From: Shewanella basaltis | GTDB taxonomy: Bacteria > Pseudomonadota > Gammaproteobacteria > Enterobacterales > Shewanellaceae | Direction of reading: 5' to 3' | Assembly: GCF_023283885.1 (NCBI RefSeq) | Contig: NZ_JAKILA010000004.1 | Span: 1-64,000 of the forward strand | Length of the DNA stretch: 64,000 bases | Part shown: positions 39,359 through 48,544 of the stretch, one piece after another | Layout: each line of letters starts with the position of its first letter | Position numbering within the stretch: position 1 is the stretch's first letter | The notes under the pieces: generated by a model | Databases searched by the model: none | What the model saw: only the letters and a program-made list of their open reading frames with translations | Told to the model about the DNA's origin: nothing | Program-made: the position numbers and the translations under genes

Positions 39359-40486
39359 GTGTCTACAGCATTAGTACTAGGAGGGGGTGGCGCTAGAGCG
39401 GCATATCAAATTGGTGTGCTAAAGGCGCTAGTTCAATTTTACCCACGCAACCATCATGTTCCTTTCGATATCATCTGTGGCACTTCAGCAGGGGCCATTA
39501 ATGCCACCTCTTTAGCCACCCACGCTTCCTGTTTTCATTTGGGTGTCAAAAAACTTGACTGGGTTTGGCGCCACTTCGAGACAAAGCAAGTGTATCGCAC
39601 AAGTATTCCAAAAGTCCTTAAGCATCTTGGCCGCATGGCCATCAAAGGATTACAAGACGATAAAGTCAGTACCGACGCGGGAAGCTTGTTAGATAATCAA
39701 CCATTGCGGGAACTACTCAATAAGCTCATTGATTTCAAAAGAATTGACAGAAATATTAGCCACAATGCATTAACCGCAATTAGCGTTGATGCATCATGCT
39801 ATAACAATTCCCGTTCCTATAGCTTTTATCAAGGTAATGCCCACATCGAAGACTGGCAAAGGGCAAGAAGAGTCGGCACACGCAGTTTACTTAACACAGA
39901 GCATTTATTAGCCAGTTCGGCAATCCCGATGGTATTCCCCTCAATAAAGCTCAATCAGGCATACTATGGTGATGGATCTGTCCATCAATTATCACCACTT
40001 TCAAGCCCTATTCACCTAGGTGCAGACAAAATATTTGTGATTAACCTGGACAGCCCGCACAAACATTTTCCCATTGAGTTTGAATACCACCCCAAAACAG
40101 CCACCATTGCAGGGCATCTGTTAGATACTATTTTCTCAGATACACTCAATAGCGATTTAGAACGACTACAAAGAGTCAACAACACATTATCAATGATATC
40201 GGCACAAGATAAGGCAATATTAAATTTAAGACACATAGATACACTTGTGATTAAACCAAGCCAAGACTTAAGCCGAATTGCAGCCCGCTTTTATGATGAC
40301 ATGCCATATGCCATTAAAACCTTATTAAAATTATTTGGTATTAACCGTCAATCAGATTCAAGTATTGTGTCTTATTTGTTATTTGAAAAAAGTTACACAT
40401 CGACCTTAATCGATCTTGGTTATCAAGATGCAATGGATCAAATTGATGAAATCAAAAAATTTTTTAATATCACAACTAAAGTATAA
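39359..40486 (+). CDS. patatin-like phospholipase
   Basis: 375-residue serine hydrolase of the patatin/RssA family. Oxyanion loop GGGGARAAYQIGVLK begins at residue 8, the nucleophile elbow is GTSAG near residue 41, and the catalytic Asp lies in YGDGSV near 203 (DGS instead of the common DGG/DGA). Start GTG, with AAAGGA about 12 nt upstream, a long spacing; the motif so close to the N-terminus leaves little choice. No signal peptide, so it is likely cytoplasmic or membrane-associated. It is bracketed by R1/R2 elements and interrupts the proS-nlpE neighbourhood known from E. coli. Confidence 0.85.
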   Translation: MSTALVLGGGGARAAYQIGVLKALVQFYPRNHHVPFDIICGTSAGAINATSLATHASCFHLGVKKLDWVWRHFETKQVYRTSIPKVLKHLGRMAIKGLQDDKVSTDAGSLLDNQPLRELLNKLIDFKRIDRNISHNALTAISVDASCYNNSRSYSFYQGNAHIEDWQRARRVGTRSLLNTEHLLASSAIPMVFPSIKLNQAYYGDGSVHQLSPLSSPIHLGADKIFVINLDSPHKHFPIEFEYHPKTATIAGHLLDTIFSDTLNSDLERLQRVNNTLSMISAQDKAILNLRHIDTLVIKPSQDLSRIAARFYDDMPYAIKTLLKLFGINRQSDSSIVSYLLFEKSYTSTLIDLGYQDAMDQIDEIKKFFNITTKV

Positions 40487-40600
40487 GCACAGCTAAAGAT
40501 TATCTATGCTATAAATGAAAGCATAATTGGCAACCGATTCTATCCGCAGCGAAGGGATAGCATATTAAACGTATCAACCAAGTCAAATACACGGTAATGA

Positions 40601-40889
40601 GAGGCCTGTTTTCTTTGTTGGTTGAATATTGTTAGCGTTAAAACGTGTTAATCGACGCGAATGGATTGATGTCTAGGCATCTAACTAGCGCTTTATTCGC
40701 AAAGCGTCATTCAGCAAAGAATCAAGCGTTTTAGCCGAACCTTAAAGCAGCGTTTATTGGCCATGTTTACTGCGTTATCGACTTTTTAGTTAGAATCACT
40801 ACACTTCAACGTCTCTGCCACGCAGTTCTATCTATAAGCCGAGGTCAATAATTCGCTGCAAAAACAACCTTGAAAGATCAAAAGGCCCT
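40601..40889. repeat. R1 element, copy B (MITE-like)
   Basis: Left end GAGGCCTGTTTTCTTTG, right end GATCAAAAGGCCCT, same internal order as copies A and C. Its last 125 bp (from about 40766) are identical to the last 125 bp of copy C, while its left part differs from C. It is followed immediately, head to tail, by copy C. Confidence 0.87.
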
Positions 40890-41168
40890 AGGGCCTGTTG
40901 ATCTTTGCTGGTTGAATTTTGTTCGAGTTAAAAACGTTTTAATCGAGGCGAATGGATTGTAGCCTAGTCTCCTAAGCAAAATCTGTTCAACAAAGAGTAA
41001 AACGTTTTTAGCCGAACCCTGTGGGCAGCGTTTGTTGGTCATTTTTACTGCGTTATCGACTTTTTAGTTAGAATCACTACACTTCAACGTCTCTGCCACG
41101 CAGTTCTATCTATAAGCCGAGGTCAATAATTCGCTGCAAAAACAACCTTGAAAGATCAAAAGGCCCTA
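40890..41168. repeat. R1 element, copy C (MITE-like)
   Basis: 279 bp. Terminal inverted repeats AGGGCCTGTTGATCTTTG... and ...AAAGATCAAAAGGCCCT, imperfect over about 30 bp, flanked by TA on both sides (TAGGGCC and GGCCCTA). It lacks about 20 bp present in the left half of the other copies. It ends 48 bp before nlpE. Confidence 0.87.
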
Positions 41169-41216
41169 GATAATGTAATCAATATAGCGACAATGTGATG
41201 TCTAAAAGGATTTTAG

Positions 41217-41639
41217 ATGAAGCGTATAGGAATATTATTGGTCATTTTTGCGCTGATAGCGTGTGATCAGCCAGAGCCAACAGCTAATGATATAACAGCA
41301 AGCAGCAAGCACAGTATTCAGTGGCAAGGCGTGTATCATGGCGTGTTTCCTTGCCCCAGTTGTGAAGGTATGGACACCACCATTGAATTATCCCTTCCCA
41401 ATAACTACATCATAGACACTGTCAGGCTAGGTAATGATCCCCTTTCGTATAGTGGAAGCGGTACATTCCAATGGGATAAGACTGGCAATATTATTATTTT
41501 AGATCGTGGCCACATCTATCAAGTATACGCAGACCACCTCTACTTACTCGATGTAGAATTCAAGCGTATTAAAGGCCCAGATGCTGAGCGGTATCGTGTC
41601 GATAAAATAAAAGGCTTAGGTAGCATTTCACCTAATTAA
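41217..41639 (+). CDS. nlpE: NlpE-type copper-resistance/surface-sensing lipoprotein
   Basis: 140-residue lipoprotein with lipobox LIAC (Cys16). The domain QGVYHGVFPCPSCEGMDTTI contains the CPSC pair typical of the NlpE N-terminal domain. Only that domain is present; E. coli NlpE has a second, C-terminal OB domain, so this is the short form. AAAAGGA precedes the ATG. In E. coli NlpE signals to the Cpx system; here the location downstream of proS is the same apart from the inserted patatin/repeat segment. Confidence 0.82.
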   Translation: MKRIGILLVIFALIACDQPEPTANDITASSKHSIQWQGVYHGVFPCPSCEGMDTTIELSLPNNYIIDTVRLGNDPLSYSGSGTFQWDKTGNIIILDRGHIYQVYADHLYLLDVEFKRIKGPDAERYRVDKIKGLGSISPN

Positions 41640-41733
41640 CCTTAACTTTGGACAACGAAATACACCAATGTACCATGCTTAATTGGCTTTAGCTGTGTTA
41701 AAATCGCCTGATTAGACAATTAAAGACAGTAAC

Positions 41734-42621
41734 ATGAGAAAAGGTATTATTTTAGCGGGTGGCACAGGCACACGACTTTATCCCATTACACAAGTTGTCT
41801 GTAAACAATTATTACCGCTATACGATAAACCCATGATTTATTACCCGCTTTGCACGTTAATGCAAGCAGGGATCACTGACATTTTAGTCATTTGCACCGA
41901 AACAGATCGCCCTCTTTTTCAATCACTTTTAAAAAATGGTCATCAATGGGGCATTAATATTGAATACACCATTCAAGCTAAACCAGAAGGTCTCGCCCAG
42001 GCACTCATCCTAGCCGAACCTTTTCTCGCCAACAGCCCTTGTGCACTAATTTTAGGGGATAACCTTTTTTACGGTCATCACCTGCAGGCTACATTGCAGG
42101 CAGCAAGTAACATGACTGGCGCATCCATATTTGGTTATCATGTAGCCAACCCACAAGCCTATGGTGTTATTGAGTTTGACCAATATAATCAAGTTAAATC
42201 CATTACAGAAAAGCCTGCAATACCAAAATCAAATTACGCTATGCCTGGATTATACTTTTTTGACAATAACGCCTGCCAATACGCTAAAAAGGTTTTGCCG
42301 TCACCTAGAGGTGAGCTTGAGATTGTCGATGTGATCACCCAATACTTAAACAACAATAATCTTACGGTTAATATTTTAGGCCGGGGTACTGCATGGTTAG
42401 ATACAGGTACTCCTGATGCCATGGCAGAAGCGACTCAATATATTGCTGCTATCGAAAAACGCCAAGGATTAAAAATTTCCTGTCCTGAAGAAGTGGCCTT
42501 TTCAATGGGCTTAATTGATCAACAACAGCTAACAGAGCTTGCAAATCAACTCATCAAAAGTGGCTATGGCCAATATTTACTATCATTACTCAATAAGAAT
42601 TTTCCTGATGAAATGCATTAA
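41734..42621 (+). CDS. rfbA: glucose-1-phosphate thymidylyltransferase RmlA
   Basis: First enzyme of dTDP-L-rhamnose synthesis: dTTP + glucose 1-phosphate to dTDP-glucose. 295 residues with nucleotide-binding motif ILAGGTGTRLYPIT at residue 6, then LPLYDKPMIYYPL and LGDNLFYG near 109. First gene of a rfbACBD set in which every junction is overlapping or close. Confidence 0.95.
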   Translation: MRKGIILAGGTGTRLYPITQVVCKQLLPLYDKPMIYYPLCTLMQAGITDILVICTETDRPLFQSLLKNGHQWGINIEYTIQAKPEGLAQALILAEPFLANSPCALILGDNLFYGHHLQATLQAASNMTGASIFGYHVANPQAYGVIEFDQYNQVKSITEKPAIPKSNYAMPGLYFFDNNACQYAKKVLPSPRGELEIVDVITQYLNNNNLTVNILGRGTAWLDTGTPDAMAEATQYIAAIEKRQGLKISCPEEVAFSMGLIDQQQLTELANQLIKSGYGQYLLSLLNKNFPDEMH

Positions 42622-43171
42622 TACTGAACTCGCTGGAGTCTTGTTATTTAGCCCGCAAAAGTTTATCGATGAACGTGGCTTTTTTATGGAAACCTTGCGC
42701 CAAAATGTGTTTAATGATGCCTTCACGCAACGAGATTTGACCGTTCCTCAATTAGTTCAAGAAAACCAGTCTCGCTCAGTGAAAAACGTATTAAGAGGGC
42801 TTCACTTTCAGCAACATTTTCCTCAGGGTAAATTAATCCGCGTATCGCGTGGGTGCATCTTCGATGTTGCCGTAGATTTAAGACAAGAGTCGAGCACTTA
42901 TGGCCAATGGATAGGACAACAACTTTCCGATGAAAATGGCTATCAAATGTGGATCCCTAAAGGATTTGCACATGGTTTTTACGTATTATCTGACGTCGCT
43001 GACATTATTTATAAATGCTCAGAGTATTACCAAGCTGATGATGAACAAACCATGGCATGGAATGACCCAACCTTAAATATTCAATGGCCGATCCCGGCAA
43101 ATGTGGAGCCCATCGTCTCCCGTAAAGACAACCCTAATATAAACCCTAATATGATTACATTTGGTGCTTAA
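42608..43171 (+). CDS. rfbC: dTDP-4-dehydrorhamnose 3,5-epimerase RmlC
   Basis: Cupin-type epimerase, 187 residues from the ATG at 42608, overlapping the end of rfbA by 14 bp. Motifs: [12 protein letters not shown] near residue 18, the catalytic His in [17 protein letters not shown] near 62 and [13 protein letters not shown] near 117. A longer reading from 42539 would sit inside rfbA and has no family similarity. Confidence 0.94.
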   Translation: MKCINTELAGVLLFSPQKFIDERGFFMETLRQNVFNDAFTQRDLTVPQLVQENQSRSVKNVLRGLHFQQHFPQGKLIRVSRGCIFDVAVDLRQESSTYGQWIGQQLSDENGYQMWIPKGFAHGFYVLSDVADIIYKCSEYYQADDEQTMAWNDPTLNIQWPIPANVEPIVSRKDNPNINPNMITFGA

Positions 43172-43175
43172 GCTA

Positions 43176-44207
43176 ATGACTGAGCAAAATCGGCAACCGC
43201 TGACAATACTAATCACAGGAGGATGTGGTTTTATTGGCTCGGCACTGATCCGCCATATTATGGCCCACACACCACACAAAGTTATCAACCTTGATAATCT
43301 CACCTATGCTGTTAACCCCTTGAGCTTATCTGCAATCAAAGATAACCAACGATACCGTTTTATTAAAGGTGATATTTGCGATGGCAAGTTAGTTGAAACC
43401 GTTTTTGCCCAGCACCAACCGGATGTCGTAATGCATCTGGCGGCAGAAAGCCATGTTGATCGGTCTATAGCAAGTCCAGACTCCTTCATACAAACCAATA
43501 TTGTGGGCACATTTAATTTGCTTGAAGCCAGCCGTATGTTTTTATCGGATTTACCGGCACACAAGGCAACACGTTTTCGATTTCATCATATTTCCACCGA
43601 TGAAGTCTTTGGTGACTTACCTAAAACAGGTTACTTTAATGAAAAAAGTGCCTACTCACCAAGTTCACCATATTCAGCGAGCAAAGCCTCAAGCGATCAC
43701 CTTGTAAAAGCATGGCATAGAACATACGGGCTCCCAACGATAATAACTTATTGTTCAAATAATTATGGGCCATATCAACACCCAGAAAAATTAATCCCGC
43801 TCACCATCACTCGTGCAATATTAAGCGAAACCATACCGATTTATGGTAATGGGCAACAAATTCGTGATTGGTTGCATGTTGAAGACCACGTTGAAGCGTT
43901 ATTGGCAGTATTAACCCGCGGCCGGATTGGAGAGTCATACACTATTGGCGGTCATAATGAATATACGAATCTTCAAGTAGTACAGTCTATTTGCCAGCAT
44001 CTAACCACTTTGCTGCCAGAGCACCATCTTGCTAAAAATAACGGATTTGAGTCGCTAATCCACCACGTAAAAGACAGATTAGGCCATGATCAACGTTATG
44101 CTATCGATGCAAGCAAAATAACAACAGAACTCAACTGGACGCCAAAACAGTCTTTTGACGTTGGTTTGCAAAACACTGTTCAATGGTACTTAGCAAATAA
44201 CCAATGA
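43176..44207 (+). CDS. rfbB: dTDP-glucose 4,6-dehydratase RmlB
   Basis: NAD-dependent dehydratase of the extended SDR family, 343 residues from the ATG at 43176. Rossmann motif [13 protein letters not shown] near residue 15, [13 protein letters not shown] near 87, STDEVFGDL near 141 and the catalytic [10 protein letters not shown] (Y-x3-K) near 166. The last four bases overlap the rfbD start (ATGA). Confidence 0.94.
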   Translation: MTEQNRQPLTILITGGCGFIGSALIRHIMAHTPHKVINLDNLTYAVNPLSLSAIKDNQRYRFIKGDICDGKLVETVFAQHQPDVVMHLAAESHVDRSIASPDSFIQTNIVGTFNLLEASRMFLSDLPAHKATRFRFHHISTDEVFGDLPKTGYFNEKSAYSPSSPYSASKASSDHLVKAWHRTYGLPTIITYCSNNYGPYQHPEKLIPLTITRAILSETIPIYGNGQQIRDWLHVEDHVEALLAVLTRGRIGESYTIGGHNEYTNLQVVQSICQHLTTLLPEHHLAKNNGFESLIHHVKDRLGHDQRYAIDASKITTELNWTPKQSFDVGLQNTVQWYLANNQ

Positions 44208-45085
44208 AAATTCTCACATTTGGCCAAACGGGGCAATTAGCTAACGCACTAAAATGCACTCAACCTGACACAATTGAGCTGATCCAATTAACTCGTCAGC
44301 AAGTTGATATTACCCAGCCTCAGCTTATTTATGAGGCGTTAGCTCATTACCGTCCAGACATTATTATTAATTGCGCAGCCTATACCGATGTAGAACGAGC
44401 CGAATCGAATACCACGCAAGTCATGCAAACAAATGTTGATGCAGTTCGATTTATCACGCACGTAGCGAGGCAATTAGGTATTAGGTTTATTCAATTATCT
44501 ACTGATTATGTGTTTAATGGATGCTCACCCACACCTTATTCAGTTAGCCAAATACCCTCTGCGATTAATGTGTATGGGCATTCAAAATTACTCGCCGAAA
44601 ACGTTATTTTACAGCAGCAATCGAATCAATTTTGCATCGTCCGTACTTCTTGGCTTTATCACCATAGTGGCAAAAACTTTGTTTCGACGATGCTACATCT
44701 CATGTCACAAACCTCAGAAGCACTCCCCAGCATAAACATTGTCAATGACCAAACAGGAAGCCCAACCTTGGCAGAAGGGCTTGCACACTTTTTATGGAAA
44801 CTGTGTTTACAAAATCATTGGTCGCCGATTTACCATTGGAGTGATGCAGGAATGTGCACTTGGTATGAATTTGCTCAAGAAATACAGTCACAGGCCTTTG
44901 CGTTAGGGCTCATCTCATTAAAAGTGCCATTAATACCTGTGACATCTCAAGCATATCACTCTCGCGTTAAGCGCCCTGCTTTCAGTGTGTTAGACACAAA
45001 GGCATCACACTTCATATCCAAGCCTAAACCTTGGCAACAGCAATTAGCGCAATACCTTTATTCATGCTCACTCAAAAAAAAGTAA
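44204..45085 (+). CDS. rfbD: dTDP-4-dehydrorhamnose reductase RmlD
   Basis: NAD(P)H reductase giving dTDP-L-rhamnose. 293 residues with [11 protein letters not shown] near residue 6, [11 protein letters not shown] near 64, STDYVFNG near 101 and the catalytic YGHSKLLAE near 124. It ends the rhamnose cassette; no glycosyltransferase or O-antigen gene follows. Confidence 0.93.
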   Translation: MKILTFGQTGQLANALKCTQPDTIELIQLTRQQVDITQPQLIYEALAHYRPDIIINCAAYTDVERAESNTTQVMQTNVDAVRFITHVARQLGIRFIQLSTDYVFNGCSPTPYSVSQIPSAINVYGHSKLLAENVILQQQSNQFCIVRTSWLYHHSGKNFVSTMLHLMSQTSEALPSINIVNDQTGSPTLAEGLAHFLWKLCLQNHWSPIYHWSDAGMCTWYEFAQEIQSQAFALGLISLKVPLIPVTSQAYHSRVKRPAFSVLDTKASHFISKPKPWQQQLAQYLYSCSLKKK

Positions 45086-45240
45086 GCCGTAACAGTAAAA
45101 ATACTAGCGTCATCTGATTGTCATTTTTACGTGCAATAATTTTTACCGTCAAGAATGAAATATTTCGCTTTAGCTTATTATTAACTTTAGGTAAAAAGAG
45201 GCTGTACCAACAGCGGTACAGTTATCTGGAATGTTGAAAA

Positions 45241-45402
45241 ATGTCACACTCATTTGAATTTGATGAAGATGATGCGCCATGGGGCGATAACATCAAGGGA
45301 AAACCAAAATCGAAAAAAGTAAAACAACGTCGTCGTGATACCAAGCGCCGTTACTTTGACGATAATGCTGAAATGGAGTTCGCACCTGCTAAGTGGAAAT
45401 AG
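45241..45402 (+). CDS. small charged protein (DUF3545-like)
   Basis: 53 codons, ATG preceded by GGAATG. The N-terminus is acidic (FEFDEDDAPWGDN), the middle strongly basic (KPKSKKVKQRRRDTKRRYF) and the C-terminus short (EFAPAKWK). This composition and length match the small gammaproteobacterial proteins grouped as DUF3545. It stands alone before a strong terminator. Function unknown; the basic core may bind nucleic acid. Confidence 0.75.
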   Translation: MSHSFEFDEDDAPWGDNIKGKPKSKKVKQRRRDTKRRYFDDNAEMEFAPAKWK

Positions 45403-45428
45403 TTTAACAGGATTTTCTCATCAAGTTT

Positions 45429-45459
45429 AAAAAGCAAGTTGCTCGCAACTTGCTTTTTT
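45429..45459. terminator. terminator after the small charged protein gene
   Basis: AAGCAAGTTG-CTCG-CAACTTGCTT hairpin with T-run, between convergent genes. Confidence 0.87.
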
Positions 45460-45550
45460 GTTGCCAAAAAAATGGCCTTGAATAAATCAAGACCATCTTC
45501 ATATCAAAACACATGTTATTGTTAATTGAGTGTAAAGCCTAAGACACTTT

Positions 45551-46948
45551 TTACAGATAAAGTATTGAAGCTAAGCCTAAAAAAGTGAAAAAACCAACAA
45601 CATCTGTAACCGTGGTTAAAATAACAGAACCCGATAACGCAGCATCCTGATTAAAACGCTGCAAAATCATCGGCACCATAACCCCAGCAATAGCCGCTAC
45701 GGCCATATTAATCAAAATCGCACAGGCAATCACAATACCCATCACGTTATCATCGAACCACCAACCGGCAATAATACCGATAACAATCGCCCATAACGTA
45801 CCATTTAGCGCGCCAATACCGAGTTCATTTTTCATTAACGACATCACGTTACCAGCAGTGATCTGCCCCATTGCCATACCACGGATCATTAGTGTTAATG
45901 ATTGGCTCCCTGCAATACCGCCCATTGAGGCCACTATTGGCATTAATACCGCTAAGGCCACCACCTGAGATAACACGTTTTCAAACATGCCAATGGTGGC
46001 AGAAGCTAAAAATGCTGTCAGTAAATTGATCCCAAGCCAAACGGCACGACGTTTGGCGCCAACAACGATAGGTGCGAATAAATCGTCATCTTCATCCATA
46101 CCAGCAGTTGCCATCAACTGCGCTTCATAATGCTCACGCACTAAAGCCGTTGCCGTACGCAGTGTCATACGACCAATCAAAATGCCGTCTTCATCAACCA
46201 CAGGCAGTTCTAATTCACGACTATGCTCAATGGCCTCTGCTGCCTCTATTAGTGAAGAGTCAGCAGAAATCACCCGACTGTCATCCCACTTTAATGTGTG
46301 TAACGGCGTATCTGTATCCACCGTCTTAAACACATCATAACGACGCACAGTACCAAGGTACTTATCATTGATATCAACTAAAAATAAATGATCATTGCAA
46401 TCTAAATCGATACGTCTAAAAAAACGTTGGCCCTGAGCAACAGTTGAGGTTGGACTTAATGCCAACATTTGATGGTCGGCATAACGACCGATTTCATTTT
46501 CAGTATATTGGTTGTAAAGCTCAAAGTGTTTACGCTGACGCTCACCCATCTGTGCCAATGCACGATCAGTAATATTGTCAGGTAACGAATCACTCCATTC
46601 AATGAGATCTTCAGGACTTAATTGCGAAAAAAGTAAATCCAGTTCCTCATCTGGCATTTTCTTTAAAATGCCTAAACGAGGATCGGCGCGCATTAAGTTA
46701 AGGACATCCACACGTTCTTCTACATCGACTTGTTGCCAACGTTCATAACGCTCATCAAGCGGTAACGATTCGAGTAATAATGCGATGGTACCAGGTTCAG
46801 CGTCGATCAATATTTCACTGAACACTTCGGCTTGTTCTTCACCTTCAGCTTCGGTTAATTGAAGCACAACTTGGCTGACGTCAGCCTGAGGTAAAGAGTT
46901 CGTTTCGATTTCATCTTCAGAGTTAAGTTCGTTCTTTAAATCATTCAT
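45551..46948 (-). CDS. mgtE: magnesium transporter MgtE
   Basis: Mg2+ channel/transporter, 465 residues from the ATG at 46948 (AGGGGCGGG upstream). Order: acidic N-terminus, MgtE_N superhelical domain (about 30-130), two CBS domains (about 140-270; FLVDINDKYLGTVRRYDV and ELPVVDEDGILIGRMTLR) and five membrane segments from about 300 on, with MPIVASMGGIAGSQSLTLMIRG lining the pore. A longer in-frame start at 47014 has no ribosome-binding site. Confidence 0.93.
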   Translation of the reverse strand: MNDLKNELNSEDEIETNSLPQADVSQVVLQLTEAEGEEQAEVFSEILIDAEPGTIALLLESLPLDERYERWQQVDVEERVDVLNLMRADPRLGILKKMPDEELDLLFSQLSPEDLIEWSDSLPDNITDRALAQMGERQRKHFELYNQYTENEIGRYADHQMLALSPTSTVAQGQRFFRRIDLDCNDHLFLVDINDKYLGTVRRYDVFKTVDTDTPLHTLKWDDSRVISADSSLIEAAEAIEHSRELELPVVDEDGILIGRMTLRTATALVREHYEAQLMATAGMDEDDDLFAPIVVGAKRRAVWLGINLLTAFLASATIGMFENVLSQVVALAVLMPIVASMGGIAGSQSLTLMIRGMAMGQITAGNVMSLMKNELGIGALNGTLWAIVIGIIAGWWFDDNVMGIVIACAILINMAVAAIAGVMVPMILQRFNQDAALSGSVILTTVTDVVGFFTFLGLASILYL

Positions 46949-47099
46949 AAGCCCGCCCCTAATTCTTCTCAGTAAATAAGCGCAAACTATATTGAAATTG
47001 TCATTAATAAGCAAACAGATATATTAAATTGCACACAACTCAATTGCCAACAACAAAAAAGTGCATTATAGTGGATATTTTATCCTTAGGAGTTATCTG

Positions 47100-47585
47100 A
47101 TGAGCAGTGCAATATATCCAATCACAGTCAAAGACATTAAAGGTAATGATATCGTCATGGAAACCTTTAAAGATAAAGTTTTGCTAATTGTAAATACAGC
47201 CAGCAAATGTGGGTTTACCCCACAATACCAAGCACTTGAAGCATTACACCAAACCTACAAAGATAAAGGGTTAGTGATTTTAGGGTTTCCATGCAATCAG
47301 TTTGGTAAACAAGAGCAAGGTAACGAAGCAGAAATAAGCCAGTTTTGCGAACTCAATTTTGGGGTAACATTCCCATTATTCAGTAAAATTGAGGTTAACG
47401 GTGCTAACGCCCACCCACTCTATCAACACCTTAAAAAGTCTGCAAAAGGCCTGCTTGGGAGCGAGTCTATCAAATGGAACTTTACTAAGTTTTTAGTCGA
47501 TAAACACGGTAACGTTGTCAATCGATATGCGCCAACCACCAAACCTGAAGAACTTAAGGCAACCATCGAAAAGCTCTTGGCATAG
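47100..47585 (+). CDS. glutathione peroxidase family protein
   Basis: Thiol peroxidase that reduces hydroperoxides, 161 residues. The peroxidatic cysteine is in NTASKCGFTPQY near residue 37; FPCNQFGKQEQGN near 64 and WNFTKFLVDKHG near 128 complete the active site (Cys, Gln, Trp, Asn). Cysteine rather than selenocysteine is encoded. The ATG follows TTAGGAG; the start at 47061 is less likely. It is divergent from mgtE. BtuE is the E. coli counterpart. Confidence 0.92.
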   Translation: MSSAIYPITVKDIKGNDIVMETFKDKVLLIVNTASKCGFTPQYQALEALHQTYKDKGLVILGFPCNQFGKQEQGNEAEISQFCELNFGVTFPLFSKIEVNGANAHPLYQHLKKSAKGLLGSESIKWNFTKFLVDKHGNVVNRYAPTTKPEELKATIEKLLA

Positions 47586-47811
47586 CGTTAATACTAGCTC
47601 TTGGTATAAACCCTTAGCATTAGCCCTTAGCATTAGCCCTTAGCTTTGACTTTGGCCACTAAGTATTAACCCAGAGTATCTAATGACAGTGCACTGGTAT
47701 CTTGGCGCATAATTACCAATGGCCAGTCAATTATTTTTTAATCTAAGCAAATGATTATTATAACGTTTAAAAAATTTTTTCACTGTTTAGGTTAAAAATG
47801 CAATTATTTTT

Positions 47812-47838
47812 GAACTTTTTGTCTCTTTGCCGCTCAAA
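47812..47838 (+). promoter_or_regulatory. sigmaE-type promoter of sRNA unit 1
   Basis: GAACTT (47812-47817), 16 nt, TCAAA (47834-47838); this matches the sigmaE consensus and spacing. Confidence 0.7.
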
Positions 47839-47844
47839 ATAAAT

Positions 47845-47948
47845 AACAGTGAAATCCTTTTTATTGTTCATCATCTCCCTGGGACTTCTAGCGCGGTCCC
47901 CTTGATCGAAAAATCGATCGATAGGCAATCAGTTGATTGCCTTTTTTT
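47845..47948 (+). ncRNA. MicA-like sigmaE sRNA, unit 1
   Basis: About 104 nt from the predicted start to the end of the T-run. The unstructured core TTATTGTTCATCATC is at 47861-47875, then a GGGAC/GTCCC hairpin (47881-47900) and a terminator hairpin GGCAATC-AGTT-GATTGCC with seven T (47924-47948). It lies 230 bp after the glutathione peroxidase gene. This is the shortest unit and closest in layout to E. coli MicA. Confidence 0.65.
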
Positions 47949-48167
47949 ATGCTTGTCGCTAAAGCAATATCAGTTGCACAATCATGAAAATTACGCCTTG
48001 CTATGAGCATCACCCTTTCACTTAGACTTAAACCTAGGCTTAGGCTTAATCTTAACCTCAAAGTTGATGCTACACAGCCAAAAAAACTTAAGTGATTGTT
48101 TTAGTAACATTTATAAAATATTTAATTTCTTGGTAGAAAATATTTTATAAAAAATGCAAAAGTGAAT

Positions 48168-48194
48168 GAACTTTATCGCATTCGCTTAGTCAGA
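48168..48194 (+). promoter_or_regulatory. sigmaE-type promoter of sRNA unit 2
   Basis: GAACTT (48168-48173), 16 nt, TCAGA (48190-48194), followed by ATATATGTAGC, which resembles the start of unit 3. Confidence 0.68.
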
Positions 48195-48199
48195 ATATA

Positions 48200-48409
48200 T
48201 GTAGCAAGTAAGGACGCAAATGAGAAAATGTCTACCTCCAACTTTTCTGGTTTGCACTAAAGCATATCTCAACGCTTTTACTGACTTGCCACAACAGATT
48301 TATGTTCATTGTTCATCATCCCTATTTGGGGCGCCTTAACACGCTAGCGCACTGTTAATGACACTCCGTAAAGAACGACTTAGGCAACCTTATTGGTTGC
48401 CATTTTTTT
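48200..48409 (+). ncRNA. MicA-like sigmaE sRNA, unit 2
   Basis: About 210 nt. The conserved core CATTGTTCATCATCC is at 48307-48321, followed by a TTAACA/TGTTAA hairpin around CGCTAGCGCA and the terminator GGCAACC-TTATT-GGTTGCC with seven T. Unlike unit 1 it has a long 5' part that contains a possible 39-codon frame with a Shine-Dalgarno sequence. Confidence 0.62.
48220..48339 (+). CDS. possible 39-residue small protein inside sRNA unit 2
   Basis: ATG at 48220 preceded by TAAGGA at 5 nt, 39 codons, TAA at 48337. The peptide begins MRKCLPPTFLVC and ends SSSLFGAP, with three cysteines and no recognisable family. It overlaps the conserved sRNA core. The equivalent region of unit 3 has no open frame, so either this is a dual-function RNA or the frame is chance. 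Confidence 0.3.
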   Translation: MRKCLPPTFLVCTKAYLNAFTDLPQQIYVHCSSSLFGAP

Positions 48410-48512
48410 GCCCTAAATTTGCCCTCTGCAAATAAAACAATCAGTCAGAACCTTTAACGCAGCACAAAAGCACACATAAAAAATAATTTTAAAAAAATAT
48501 CATTCTTTCTGT

Positions 48513-48539
48513 GAACTTTTAGCTTAATGCTCGGTCTGA
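48513..48539 (+). promoter_or_regulatory. sigmaE-type promoter of sRNA unit 3
   Basis: GAACTT (48513-48518), 16 nt, TCTGA (48535-48539); the -35, spacing and -10 are the same as in the E. coli rpoH P3 sigmaE promoter. Confidence 0.72.
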
Positions 48540-48544
48540 TTATA

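Noticed and set aside
38748-41168. Prophage or integrative element between proS and nlpE
   Set aside because: No integrase, attachment repeats or phage genes; only short inverted-repeat elements and one patatin gene.
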